17,467 nt of DNA from Treponema sp. (GTDB lineage Bacteria; Spirochaetota; Spirochaetia; Treponematales; Treponemataceae), in assembly GCA_024691105.1 (NCBI GenBank), contig JAILNY010000120.1, forward strand, positions 1 to 17,467. Direction: 5' to 3'. Below the pieces are notes generated by a model. That model did not search any database. It saw only the letters and a list, made by a program, of their open reading frames with translations, and was not told the DNA's origin. Positions 1-6,751 of this stretch are shown one piece after another. The first letter of the stretch is position 1. Every line of letters begins with the position of its first letter. Position numbers and translations under genes: made by a program.

Positions 1-51
1 TCTCTTGAAAAAATCGCTGAAATTAAGTCTTGCGTAGAAGTACAACCATAA
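1..51 (+). CDS. C-terminal end of an upstream protein (partial)
   Basis: Frame 1 is open from the first base and ends at TAA (49-51), giving SLEKIAEIKSCVEVQP. The fragment has a helix-then-strand look like the last elements of an ACT regulatory domain, but 16 residues are too few to name the protein. It lies on the same strand as the next gene and is separated from it by a promoter-containing gap. That this is a real gene end is inferred from the clean open frame and the AT-rich non-coding sequence that follows. Confidence 0.5.
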   Translation, partial: SLEKIAEIKSCVEVQP

Positions 52-65
52 AAGACTCAAAATTT

Positions 66-87
66 AAATGACAAATTCCATTTTTTT
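66..87 (+). terminator. Weak candidate terminator of the upstream gene
   Basis: AAATG (66-70) can pair with CATTT (79-83) around an 8-base loop, and a run of seven T follows from 81. The stem is short and mostly A-T, so it may not terminate efficiently. The position, 15 bases after the preceding stop codon, fits. Confidence 0.3.
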
Positions 88-107
88 GTAGTAATAAACG
101 ATTTTGC

Positions 108-136
108 TTGACAAAATACTGCAATAGATGCAAAAT
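108..136 (+). promoter_or_regulatory. Sigma-70-like promoter of the HTH-EIIA gene
   Basis: A perfect -35 box TTGACA (108-113) is followed after 17 bases by CAAAAT (131-136), which matches four of six bases of the -10 consensus. The expected transcript starts near 143 and has a leader of about 40 bases, ending in the strong ribosome-binding site AAGGAG at 171-176. Confidence 0.6.
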
Positions 137-183
137 ATTCAAAGAAATTACATTGAATAAAACCTTATTTAAGGAGCATTATT

Positions 184-834
184 GTGGAAGAAGATATCCT
201 TACAATCGAAGAAGTTGCAAAATATCTGCGCGTTTCAGAGCGCACTGTATATGACTGGGCACAGAAGGGCGAGATTCCAGCCGGAAAAATCGGTACAGTA
301 TGGCGATTCAAAAAAACAGAAATTGAAAAATGGGTAAACGACCGTCTTTCTTCTGGTTCAAGATCTAATTCTCTTAACCAGAACGTTCAAATCAGAAATA
401 TTCTTTCACCAGACAGAATCGTATATATCAATCATTCAACAAAGCACGATGCTCTCGTTGAGCTTGCAGCAAATTTGAGCACAGCTCCACAGGTAAAGTT
501 TGCACAGGAACTTGAAACAGAAATCTTAAAGCGCGAAGAGCTTATGTCTACAGCAATCGGACGCGGAATTGCAATTCCTCACGTTCGTCTTTCTTCTATT
601 ACAGACCTCGTTATGTCAGTAGGAATTTGTAAAAATCCTATTATCGACTTCCAGACAATCGATGATGTTCCGGTTCAGCTTCTGATTATGATTGGTGCTG
701 CATACAATCAGCATTCATATTATCTGCAGACTTTGAGCTTCCTTAGTGCTAAGCTTAAAAAGACTGAACTTCGTGATGCGCTTTTGGCTTCTACAAATCC
801 AGAAGATGCATACGAAATGCTTATTAAAGAGTAG
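184..834 (+). CDS. HTH DNA-binding / PTS EIIA(Ntr) fusion regulator, PtsN-like
   Basis: The 216-residue protein has two domains. Residues 5-55 form an excisionase/MerR-type helix-turn-helix (TIEEVAKYLRVSERTVYDWA, then GKIGTVWRF). Residues 72-216 form an EIIA nitrogen-type PTS domain. The phosphorylatable histidine is H133 in GIAIPHVRL. EIIA(Ntr) proteins accept phosphate from the PTS chain and regulate by protein contact, and a fused DNA-binding head would let phosphorylation act directly on transcription. That last step is inference. The start is GTG at 184, chosen because AAGGAG lies seven bases upstream and the HTH begins within a few residues. No EII permease, HPr or sigma-54 gene is next to it. 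Domain assignment is firm. Target genes are unknown. Confidence 0.88.
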   Translation: MEEDILTIEEVAKYLRVSERTVYDWAQKGEIPAGKIGTVWRFKKTEIEKWVNDRLSSGSRSNSLNQNVQIRNILSPDRIVYINHSTKHDALVELAANLSTAPQVKFAQELETEILKREELMSTAIGRGIAIPHVRLSSITDLVMSVGICKNPIIDFQTIDDVPVQLLIMIGAAYNQHSYYLQTLSFLSAKLKKTELRDALLASTNPEDAYEMLIKE

Positions 835-2088
835 TTAAGGTAAATCTACCGGTATCCATTTGGCTGTGTCGCTCTGTTCCTGGGCGATACGGCCAAAGTC
901 AACCTTTGCGGTTGTTTCTCCAAGAACATAATTTACATTATCAACAGTTATTGCAGCGCCATTTTCTTTAACGGCAGCGCCAAAAACTGCATGACTGTAT
1001 TCCCGCGAAATAAACAATTCAGTTTTAATTCCAAGATGTTCAAGTAAAACGCACATAAGCATTGAACGGCTGTCGCAGTCTGAACCGACTCCCTGAACTG
1101 CCGCTGTTATTGCCGTAAAGTCTGTAGATGTTCTATCGCGTTTATATTCAAAATCCTGAACCCAGTCTAAAAGCATTTTTAAAATTTCAAAATCCGGATT
1201 CTGCGGCGATTTTCTCTGGGCGGTCGGCATAAGGTTTTTGTAAATGTCCCTTGAAATCTGATCAAAGGCGTTAAAACTTTCTCTAAAAACCTCTCGGTAA
1301 TAGCGCTGCCAGGCTTCTTTCCAATGCGGGTTATTTGCGTAAACAGAAAGGACTGCAAACTCGCGCTCAAGTACAAAGTTACTGCGCTCGATTGCGTCTT
1401 TTGCAATTGTGCTTGTAAAGGTTTTTCCGCCGATTGTAAGGGATACGGCCGATAATTCTGGTGAAGTGTTTTCTTTTGAAGAATAGGCAAAGGTTGTTAC
1501 AGGACCTGGTCGTCTGCAATCTTCCTTGCAAAAGAAAACGCTGTCTAAAATAGAAAGCATGTACTGGTCACAGTCGCGGCTAATCGTACTGTCGGCATAG
1601 GTTAAAAAAAGCATCCATTTGTTTTTTTTGCCGGCGGCAGAAGAAGTGCCTGAATTGCCTTTGGCTGCGGCTTTAATTGCCATTGCCCAGCCCGCATACA
1701 GTTTTTGATCCGGTAAGACAAAGGCAAAGGTTGTAAGGCTTACAGGCCTTTTATACCAGTCAAAGTTTTCAATTTCACCATTACATCCTAACTGGCTCAT
1801 AGCATCGGTTACAACTTCCTCCGGCGATTTATATTTATCTTCGTCGTAGATTTTTAACGCAAATTTTACGGGCATATACTTTGTTTCAAAAAAGAACGAA
1901 TCTCCCGTTTCGCTTGCGTCACTTACGCTAAAGCCTTCCGGCAGGTCCATTGTAAAATTTAATTCTTCAAGGGAATAATATTCGGCGTGAATTAAATTTA
2001 TAGAAAAGATAAAAATCAGTGCAAAAAGAAAAAGCGGCCTTGATAAATTCAACCGGAGCCTATCTGATTTAATAAATTTTGTTGCCAT
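835..2088 (-). CDS. Exported transglutaminase-like protein
   Basis: A 417-residue protein with a long N-terminal signal: a basic start, a hydrophobic run at about 18-33 and a likely cleavage after HA at 34-35. The C-terminal part (about 300-417) looks like a transglutaminase/cysteine-protease fold. The candidate nucleophile is C338 in GVGSDCDSRSML, followed by H366 in YSHAVFG and D383 in TVDNVNYVLGETT, in the usual Cys-His-Asp order. Residues 36-190 are an unrecognised extracytoplasmic domain. It probably acts in the periplasm or at the surface, and its substrate is unknown. AAGAGG at 2095-2100 (complement) precedes the ATG. Its stop directly abuts the stop of the convergent HTH-EIIA gene, so the two messages must end inside each other. 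The fold call is from motifs only. Confidence 0.72.
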   Translation of the reverse strand: MATKFIKSDRLRLNLSRPLFLFALIFIFSINLIHAEYYSLEELNFTMDLPEGFSVSDASETGDSFFFETKYMPVKFALKIYDEDKYKSPEEVVTDAMSQLGCNGEIENFDWYKRPVSLTTFAFVLPDQKLYAGWAMAIKAAAKGNSGTSSAAGKKNKWMLFLTYADSTISRDCDQYMLSILDSVFFCKEDCRRPGPVTTFAYSSKENTSPELSAVSLTIGGKTFTSTIAKDAIERSNFVLEREFAVLSVYANNPHWKEAWQRYYREVFRESFNAFDQISRDIYKNLMPTAQRKSPQNPDFEILKMLLDWVQDFEYKRDRTSTDFTAITAAVQGVGSDCDSRSMLMCVLLEHLGIKTELFISREYSHAVFGAAVKENGAAITVDNVNYVLGETTAKVDFGRIAQEQSDTAKWIPVDLP

Positions 2089-2117
2089 TTTTTGCCTCTT
2101 TTAATATAGTAAAATCA

Positions 2118-2747
2118 ATGAACACAATTCCAATTATATACGAAAATTCTGAAATTATCATTATAAATAAACCTCAGGGACTTGCGGTGCAGGGCGGACA
2201 GAATATTGCGCATCCGCTTGATAAAGAGCTGCCGCTACAGCTTGGGTATCCGGTTTATCTTGTTCACAGGCTTGACCAGGAAACAAGCGGCCTTATGATT
2301 GTTGCAAAGACTCCGGCTGCCGCTTCTAAGTGGACTCGTCTTATCGGTGAAAAGTCTGTTAAAAAAGAATACGATGCGCTTTGTATCGGCGTTCCTCCAA
2401 AAAACAAGGGGCAGTTTAAGTCGAGTATTATTGAACACGGCGTAAAAAAAGATGCCCTTACGTTCTATGAAGTAAAAAAATCCTGGACAGTTGAAAGTTA
2501 CACGCTCTCGCATATCCATCTGACCCTTGGAACGGGGCGTATGCATCAGATCCGCATTCATTTAGCAAAGGCGGGCTTTCCGATTGCGGGCGATGACAAG
2601 CACGGCGCTTTCAAGGCAAATAAGGAATTAAAAAAACTCTGCGGAATCAAGCGCTTAAAGCTTATCAGTTCGCGCCTGACTCTGCCTCTTGATGGCCGCG
2701 ATGTAACGTTTGAAGTTCCCGTAGATTTTGATATTAAGATGGAGTAG
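2118..2747 (+). CDS. RluA-family RNA pseudouridine synthase
   Basis: The enzyme isomerises uridine to pseudouridine in rRNA or tRNA. The diagnostic family motif HRLDQETSGL is at residues 50-59 with catalytic D53. Further family signatures are INKPQGLAVQ near 16-25 and GRMHQIRIHLAKAGFPIAGD in the C-terminal half. At 209 residues it is a bare catalytic domain without the N-terminal S4 domain of RluC/RluD, as in TruC/YlyB-like members, so the modified site cannot be told. I chose ATG 2118 over an upstream in-frame TTG at 2079 because NTIPIIYENSE is the normal family beginning and the TTG lies within the divergent neighbour. No good ribosome-binding site is visible before 2118. Confidence 0.9.
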   Translation: MNTIPIIYENSEIIIINKPQGLAVQGGQNIAHPLDKELPLQLGYPVYLVHRLDQETSGLMIVAKTPAAASKWTRLIGEKSVKKEYDALCIGVPPKNKGQFKSSIIEHGVKKDALTFYEVKKSWTVESYTLSHIHLTLGTGRMHQIRIHLAKAGFPIAGDDKHGAFKANKELKKLCGIKRLKLISSRLTLPLDGRDVTFEVPVDFDIKME

Positions 2748-2797
2748 AATTATAACATCTGATCGGATTTGAGTTAAAAATTGTGAGGTATGAATTT

Positions 2798-4531
2798 ATG
2801 AAAAAGTTATTCAGTATTTTTCTGATGTTGTGTTGTCTGGGACATTTTATGTTTGCAGGTGAACCACAGGAAGTTTTTGATATTTACTTTGATAATGAAG
2901 ATGAAAATGACCGTATCGCTTTTTGTCTTTTTGCTGCTGAAAGTGAAGATGACGGACAGTGCGGTGCTTTTTTTGCGGACTTAAAAAAGGCCGAAGTTAA
3001 TTTTATTGCCTATGATGTTTCTGAATATAAGATGCTTAAGGCAATTGCACATGATTCAAAGGTTCTTGCGCTTTCTGTAAAGACTCGTAAGGATTACGAA
3101 AGCAAAAAAATATATCAGCAGATTATAAAAAAGATTTCTGCTTTTGCTCCGGTAAAAAAAGAAGAGTTTGAGACTGAAGAAGAGTTTGGTGGTTTTGTAA
3201 AAACTAATTATTACATCACTAAAACCTTCTGCGATAAATATCCGGAAGATGTTGCAATCCTGGATGAAAAGTGTGGTACAGAAAAATCTTCAAATGCTTC
3301 TTCAAAAAAATCGTCTAAGGGCTCATCAAAAAAAGATTTGTCAGATAAAATTGTAATCTGGTCATTTACCGATGAAATACAGTCAATAGTTGATAACTAT
3401 TACAAGAGTGCATACCCAAAAACAGAAGTTGAATATTCCTTAACACCTACGGACCAGTTTCCAAATAAACTGGATGTAGCTTTAGCAAACGGAACTGCAC
3501 CTGATGTATTTGCGCTTGAAAGTGCTTTTTTCAGGAGATATGTTGAACTTGGTGAAGACCAGCTTCTTGATTTAACTGATGTTTATAACGAGATAAAGGG
3601 AAAATCTCTTGTTTATCCGGTTCAGGCTGGAACTTACAAGGGTAGGGTTTATGCACTTTCATGGCAGGCTTATCCTGGTGCAATGTTTTACAGACGTTCA
3701 CTTGCAAAAAAATATCTTGGAACAGATGATCCTGCCGAAGTACAAAAATATGTTGCAGACTGGAATAAATTTCTTAGCACTGCACAGCATCTTAAAAATA
3801 AATCTGACGGAAGATGTGTAATTGTTGCGGCAACAGGAGATCTTTTTAAGCCTATGCAGGGGGCTAGAAAATCTCCTTGGATTGTAAATGACCGTCTTGT
3901 AATAGATCCTGCAATGACTGAATATATGAAGCTTTGTAAGACTTTAAGAGAAAAAGATCTTGAAGCTCATGTTTCTCAGTGGTCAGAAGGCTGGTTTGCC
4001 GGAATGAAAGGTGAACTCCGAGATGAAAGTGGGGATCCTGTTGAAGTATTCTCGTACTTTATGCCTTCATGGGGACTTCACTATGTTCTTAAACCTAATG
4101 CGCCAAACACAGACGGAGACTGGGCAATGATTCCGGGGCCTTCGCCTTATTACTGGGGCGGAACATGGATTGCGGCATACAAAAATACAAAGAACCCGAA
4201 ACTTGTAAAAGAGTTTATTAAATTTATTGCATCGGATGAATCGTTCCAGGAACAGTGGGCTAAAAATGGATATGACCTTGTAACTAACAAAGATGTAGTT
4301 AAAAAGGTAAAAGGTAATTTCTGTGAGCCGTTCCTTGCAGGTCAAAATTATTATGAAATATTTGCTGATATTGCAGATAAAGTTGACGGAAGTCTGACTC
4401 AGGATACAGATGCTGCAATTGACATGCTGTTTAATGAATATGCGGTTGCTCCTTATGAGTTTGGCGAAAAATCCTTTGACGAAGCGCTTGAAGATTTTAG
4501 AACTCAGGTTAGTACAACACTTGGATATTAG
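2798..4531 (+). CDS. Exported family-1 solute-binding protein with extra N-terminal domain
   Basis: A 577-residue protein. Residues 1-20 are a signal peptide (MKKLFSIFLMLCCLGHFMFA) cleaved before G21. There is no lipobox, so it is predicted to be a soluble periplasmic protein rather than a lipoprotein. Residues 21-160 form a domain I do not recognise. A Ser/Lys-rich linker (about 163-182) follows, and then a sugar-type ABC substrate-binding fold from DKIVIWSF at 183. That fold has ANGTAPDVFAL near 230, YALSWQAYPGAMFYRR near 285-300 and YYWGGTWIAA in the second lobe. No permease or ATPase gene is adjacent, so it either feeds a distant transporter or acts as a sensor. Start: ATG 2798 with GAGG at 2785-2788. 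An in-frame GTG at 2783 overlaps that site and is less likely. Confidence 0.83.
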   Translation: MKKLFSIFLMLCCLGHFMFAGEPQEVFDIYFDNEDENDRIAFCLFAAESEDDGQCGAFFADLKKAEVNFIAYDVSEYKMLKAIAHDSKVLALSVKTRKDYESKKIYQQIIKKISAFAPVKKEEFETEEEFGGFVKTNYYITKTFCDKYPEDVAILDEKCGTEKSSNASSKKSSKGSSKKDLSDKIVIWSFTDEIQSIVDNYYKSAYPKTEVEYSLTPTDQFPNKLDVALANGTAPDVFALESAFFRRYVELGEDQLLDLTDVYNEIKGKSLVYPVQAGTYKGRVYALSWQAYPGAMFYRRSLAKKYLGTDDPAEVQKYVADWNKFLSTAQHLKNKSDGRCVIVAATGDLFKPMQGARKSPWIVNDRLVIDPAMTEYMKLCKTLREKDLEAHVSQWSEGWFAGMKGELRDESGDPVEVFSYFMPSWGLHYVLKPNAPNTDGDWAMIPGPSPYYWGGTWIAAYKNTKNPKLVKEFIKFIASDESFQEQWAKNGYDLVTNKDVVKKVKGNFCEPFLAGQNYYEIFADIADKVDGSLTQDTDAAIDMLFNEYAVAPYEFGEKSFDEALEDFRTQVSTTLGY

Positions 4532-4540
4532 GTAAAAAAC

Positions 4541-4641
4541 GGCCAGGGCATGGAGCGGTGGCAAAGCCAGTCGGACGCAAAGCGGACGACCGCGGGTACC
4601 AAGCCGCGTAACGCCCGGCCCTGCGCAAGCGGGGAGGCCGC
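4541..4641. other. GC-rich island: candidate structured RNA or dispersed repeat
   Basis: This stretch of 101 bases is about 73% G+C by hand count, inside an AT-rich intergenic region with A-rich flanks. It is rich in complementary segments. GGC-AAA-GCC (4560-4568) and GCGG-ACGA-CCGC (4582-4593) are small hairpins. CGCGG (4591-4595) can pair with CCGCG (4604-4608). CAGGGC (4544-4549) pairs with GCCCTG (4618-4623) and would close most of the element. GCGG (4629-4632) pairs with CCGC (4638-4641). No start codon plus ribosome-binding site makes it a convincing small gene. It could be a non-coding RNA, a dispersed palindromic repeat, or part of the end of the upstream transcript. Strand is undecided. 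Confidence 0.5.
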
Positions 4642-4678
4642 AAAAATCAAAAAAAACAAAATAAAAAATTAAAATCTA

Positions 4679-4707
4679 TTGACCTTATATACTATTTTCT
4701 ATAATAT
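4679..4707 (+). promoter_or_regulatory. Sigma-70-like promoter of the rimP-nusA-infB operon
   Basis: TTGACC (4679-4684) is followed after 17 bases by TAATAT (4702-4707). An overlapping TATAAT at 4700-4705 would give a spacing of 15. Transcription would start near 4713, giving a leader of about 70 bases that holds a terminator-like hairpin before the rimP start. It is the best promoter between the preceding stop codon (4531) and rimP. Confidence 0.68.
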
Positions 4708-4738
4708 GTAAGTGTACATTTTAATTACCTTTAAGATG

Positions 4739-4763
4739 GACTCGTGTGAACGGGTCTTTTTTT
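4739..4763 (+). terminator. Intrinsic-terminator-like hairpin in the rimP leader (attenuator candidate)
   Basis: GACTCG (4739-4744) pairs with CGGGTC (4751-4756), six pairs including one G-U, around a 6-base loop. Seven T (4757-4763) follow at once. The hairpin ends seven bases before the rimP ribosome-binding site, so no promoter can fit between it and rimP. RNA polymerase must read through it to transcribe the operon. The short, imperfect stem would make a conditional rather than absolute terminator. Confidence 0.65.
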
Positions 4764-4769
4764 ATATCC

Positions 4770-4775
4770 AAGGGG
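4770..4775 (+). promoter_or_regulatory. Ribosome-binding site deciding the rimP start (TTG)
   Basis: AAGGGG at 4770-4775 lies six bases before TTG 4782. The upstream in-frame GTG at 4746 lies inside the loop of the leader hairpin and has no ribosome-binding site. Confidence 0.7.
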
Positions 4776-4781
4776 AAAAAT

Positions 4782-5246
4782 TTGGAATACATTTCATTAA
4801 AATCATTTCAGCATTATTCAGACTGCGAACCATTGGTATCGGGGCTTGGATACATTCTGGTCGATTTAAAGATTGTTCCTGCCAAAAGCACGGTAAAAAT
4901 CAGTGCCGTAATTGCATCTAAAGACATTACAAAAGACATTGGCGTTGAAGACTGTTCAAAGGTTCATCATGCACTCCTGCCACGTTTGCAGGCCTTGCTT
5001 GGAACTGAAGATACTTACATGGAAGTTACTTCGCCTGGTATGGACCGCAATATTAAAAATGCTGCGGAATTTGAAATCTTTAAAGGACGCGAAGTTCGTG
5101 TATGGGATAAGACTGTTACAGACTGGGTTGGCGGAATTATCAAAGAAGCAGATTCTAAGAGTGTTACTCTTGAGAATTCTGAAACAAAGGAAATTCAAAC
5201 TGTAAGTTTTGAAAATATAGCGAAAGCAAAATTTATTCACATATAG
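4782..5246 (+). CDS. rimP: Ribosome maturation factor RimP
   Basis: RimP is needed to mature the 30S subunit. From TTG 4782 the protein has 154 residues, the normal length. The family signature is the segment MEVTSPGMDRNIKNAAEFEI, equivalent to the usual E-V-S-SPG-LDR motif. It is followed by FKGREVRVWDK and a small C-terminal barrel ending in FENIAKAKFIHI. The first residues (MEYISLKSFQHYSDCEPLVS) form the usual N-terminal alpha-beta segment. The start is fixed by AAGGGG at 4770-4775. It is the first gene of the nusA operon, as in many bacteria, and 15 bases separate it from nusA. Expression probably depends on read-through of the leader hairpin at 4739-4763. Confidence 0.9.
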   Translation: MEYISLKSFQHYSDCEPLVSGLGYILVDLKIVPAKSTVKISAVIASKDITKDIGVEDCSKVHHALLPRLQALLGTEDTYMEVTSPGMDRNIKNAAEFEIFKGREVRVWDKTVTDWVGGIIKEADSKSVTLENSETKEIQTVSFENIAKAKFIHI

Positions 5247-5261
5247 GGGGCTTGAAAAAAA

Positions 5262-6734
5262 ATGGCTTCAGAAATGGGCGAGGCAATTCGCCAGTTAATG
5301 CAGGAAAAAGGTCTTTCCGAAGATTCTGTAAAAATTACAATTGAGAATATGCTCAAGGCAGCATATAAGAGAACATATGGAACTGCTGACAACGCAATCG
5401 TTGTATTTGAAGACGATTTGTCTGATGTAACAATTTATTCACGCAAGCAGGTTGTAGACGGTGTTTATGACCCGATTATCGAAATTGAACTTGAAGATGC
5501 ACGTAAGCTTGATCCTGAATGCGAAGAGGGCGACGAAATTGATATCCCTGAAGATCCAAAAACCTGGGGACGCTCGGCTGTTTCTACTGGTAAACAGGCT
5601 GGACATCAGGGCTTGAACGAAAGCTTTAAGGACAATCTTTATAACGAATACAAAGATAAGGTTGGCGAAATTATCATCGGATATTTCCAGCGCGAAAAGA
5701 ACGGAAATATTTATGTTGATCTTGGAAAGGTAGAGGGTGTTCTTCCTGCTAAGTATCAGTCGCCTCGCGAAAAATACGAAAAAAATGATCGCATTAAAGC
5801 GCTCATCGTTGATATTAAAAAGACAAAGACTGGAATCCAGATTGTTCTTTCAAGAAGTGATCCTGAATTTGTTCGTTCAATTATTGAGCTTGAAGTTCCG
5901 GAAGTTTATGACAAGACTGTAGAAATTTACAAGATTGTACGTGATGCAGGTTACAGAACAAAGATTGCAGTTTACACAACTCGCGAGGATGTTGATCCGG
6001 TTGGTGCTTGTGTTGGTCTTAGAGGAAACCGTATTCAGAATGTTATTACAGAGCTTCTTGGCGAAAAGATTGACGTATTAAAATATGACAGCGATCCTGC
6101 TGTATTCATCAAGAATGCTTTGAGCCCTGCAGAAGTATCAAAGGTTGTAATCCTTGATGCTGACAAAAAACAGGCTCTTGCAATTGTTCCTGATACTCAG
6201 TTCTCTCTTGCAATCGGTAAAGCTGGTCAGAACGTTCGTCTTGCAAACAAGCTTTGTGACTGGACAATTGATGTTAAGACAGAAGAACAGGCTGCTGACA
6301 TGGATCTTTCTGAGGTTGTAAGCCGTCAGGCAGTACGTGACCTCTTTAAGGATGACGATGTTCAGGGTGACGGCAACGAAATTGCATCTCTTCCTGGAAT
6401 CGATGTTCGTGTTGCAGATATTCTTAAGGAAGCAGGAATTGCAGATATTCAGCAGTTTGTAGATGCTTACGAAGAAGATGCTCTTAAAAATATCGAAGGC
6501 CTTTCTGCTGACGATATCGAAACTGTTAACAAGATTATTAACGAAAACGTTGAAATCGTTGTAGAAGGCGAAGAAGAAAATACAGAAACTGCGGCTGCTG
6601 TTTCTGATGCTCAGGGTGAAGCTTCTGACGAAGAAGAATATTTCTGCCCTGAATGTGGTGCAAAGATTACTCTTGATATGACACATTGTCCTAAGTGTGG
6701 TGTTGAGTTTGAATTTACAGAGGACGAAGAATAG
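5262..6734 (+). CDS. nusA: Transcription termination/antitermination factor NusA with C-terminal zinc ribbon
   Basis: NusA binds RNA polymerase and nascent RNA and modulates pausing, termination and antitermination. Domains in order within 490 residues: N-terminal polymerase-binding domain (about 1-130), S1 (about 133-198, NIYVDLGKVEGVLP), KH1 (about 203-280, GACVGLRGNRIQNV) and KH2 (about 282-345, LAIGKAGQNVRLANKLCDW). A helix-hairpin-helix segment (about 374-428, IASLPGIDVRVADILKEAGI) and an acidic linker follow. Residues 460-485 add a four-cysteine zinc ribbon: C462, C465, C476 and C479 in CPECG and CPKCG knuckles. The core is standard, while the ribbon is not part of the well-studied E. 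coli or Bacillus proteins. Start ATG 5262 follows AGGGGG (5245-5250), which overlaps the rimP stop. Confidence 0.96.
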   Translation: MASEMGEAIRQLMQEKGLSEDSVKITIENMLKAAYKRTYGTADNAIVVFEDDLSDVTIYSRKQVVDGVYDPIIEIELEDARKLDPECEEGDEIDIPEDPKTWGRSAVSTGKQAGHQGLNESFKDNLYNEYKDKVGEIIIGYFQREKNGNIYVDLGKVEGVLPAKYQSPREKYEKNDRIKALIVDIKKTKTGIQIVLSRSDPEFVRSIIELEVPEVYDKTVEIYKIVRDAGYRTKIAVYTTREDVDPVGACVGLRGNRIQNVITELLGEKIDVLKYDSDPAVFIKNALSPAEVSKVVILDADKKQALAIVPDTQFSLAIGKAGQNVRLANKLCDWTIDVKTEEQAADMDLSEVVSRQAVRDLFKDDDVQGDGNEIASLPGIDVRVADILKEAGIADIQQFVDAYEEDALKNIEGLSADDIETVNKIINENVEIVVEGEEENTETAAAVSDAQGEASDEEEYFCPECGAKITLDMTHCPKCGVEFEFTEDEE

Positions 6735-6751
6735 GGGATAAAACAAGATAT

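Noticed and set aside
2079..2117. TTG 2079 as start of the pseudouridine synthase
   Set aside because: The added residues are not family-like, and the codon overlaps the start of the divergent gene.
4067..4564. Minus-strand open frame of 165 codons across the end of the solute-binding gene and the GC island
   Set aside because: It is antisense to a well-supported gene, has no ribosome-binding site, and its product looks like a translated shadow.
4551..4605. Resemblance of GGCAAAGCC and GGACGCAAAGC to the cyclic-di-GMP-I (GEMM-I) riboswitch core
   Set aside because: In that riboswitch a stem with a GNRA loop separates the two blocks. Here only AGTC lies between them, and the element is upstream of, not in, the rimP transcript predicted from the promoter at 4679.
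4746..4781. GTG 4746 as rimP start
   Set aside because: It lies in the loop of the leader hairpin and lacks a ribosome-binding site. TTG 4782 has AAGGGG six bases upstream and gives the usual protein length.
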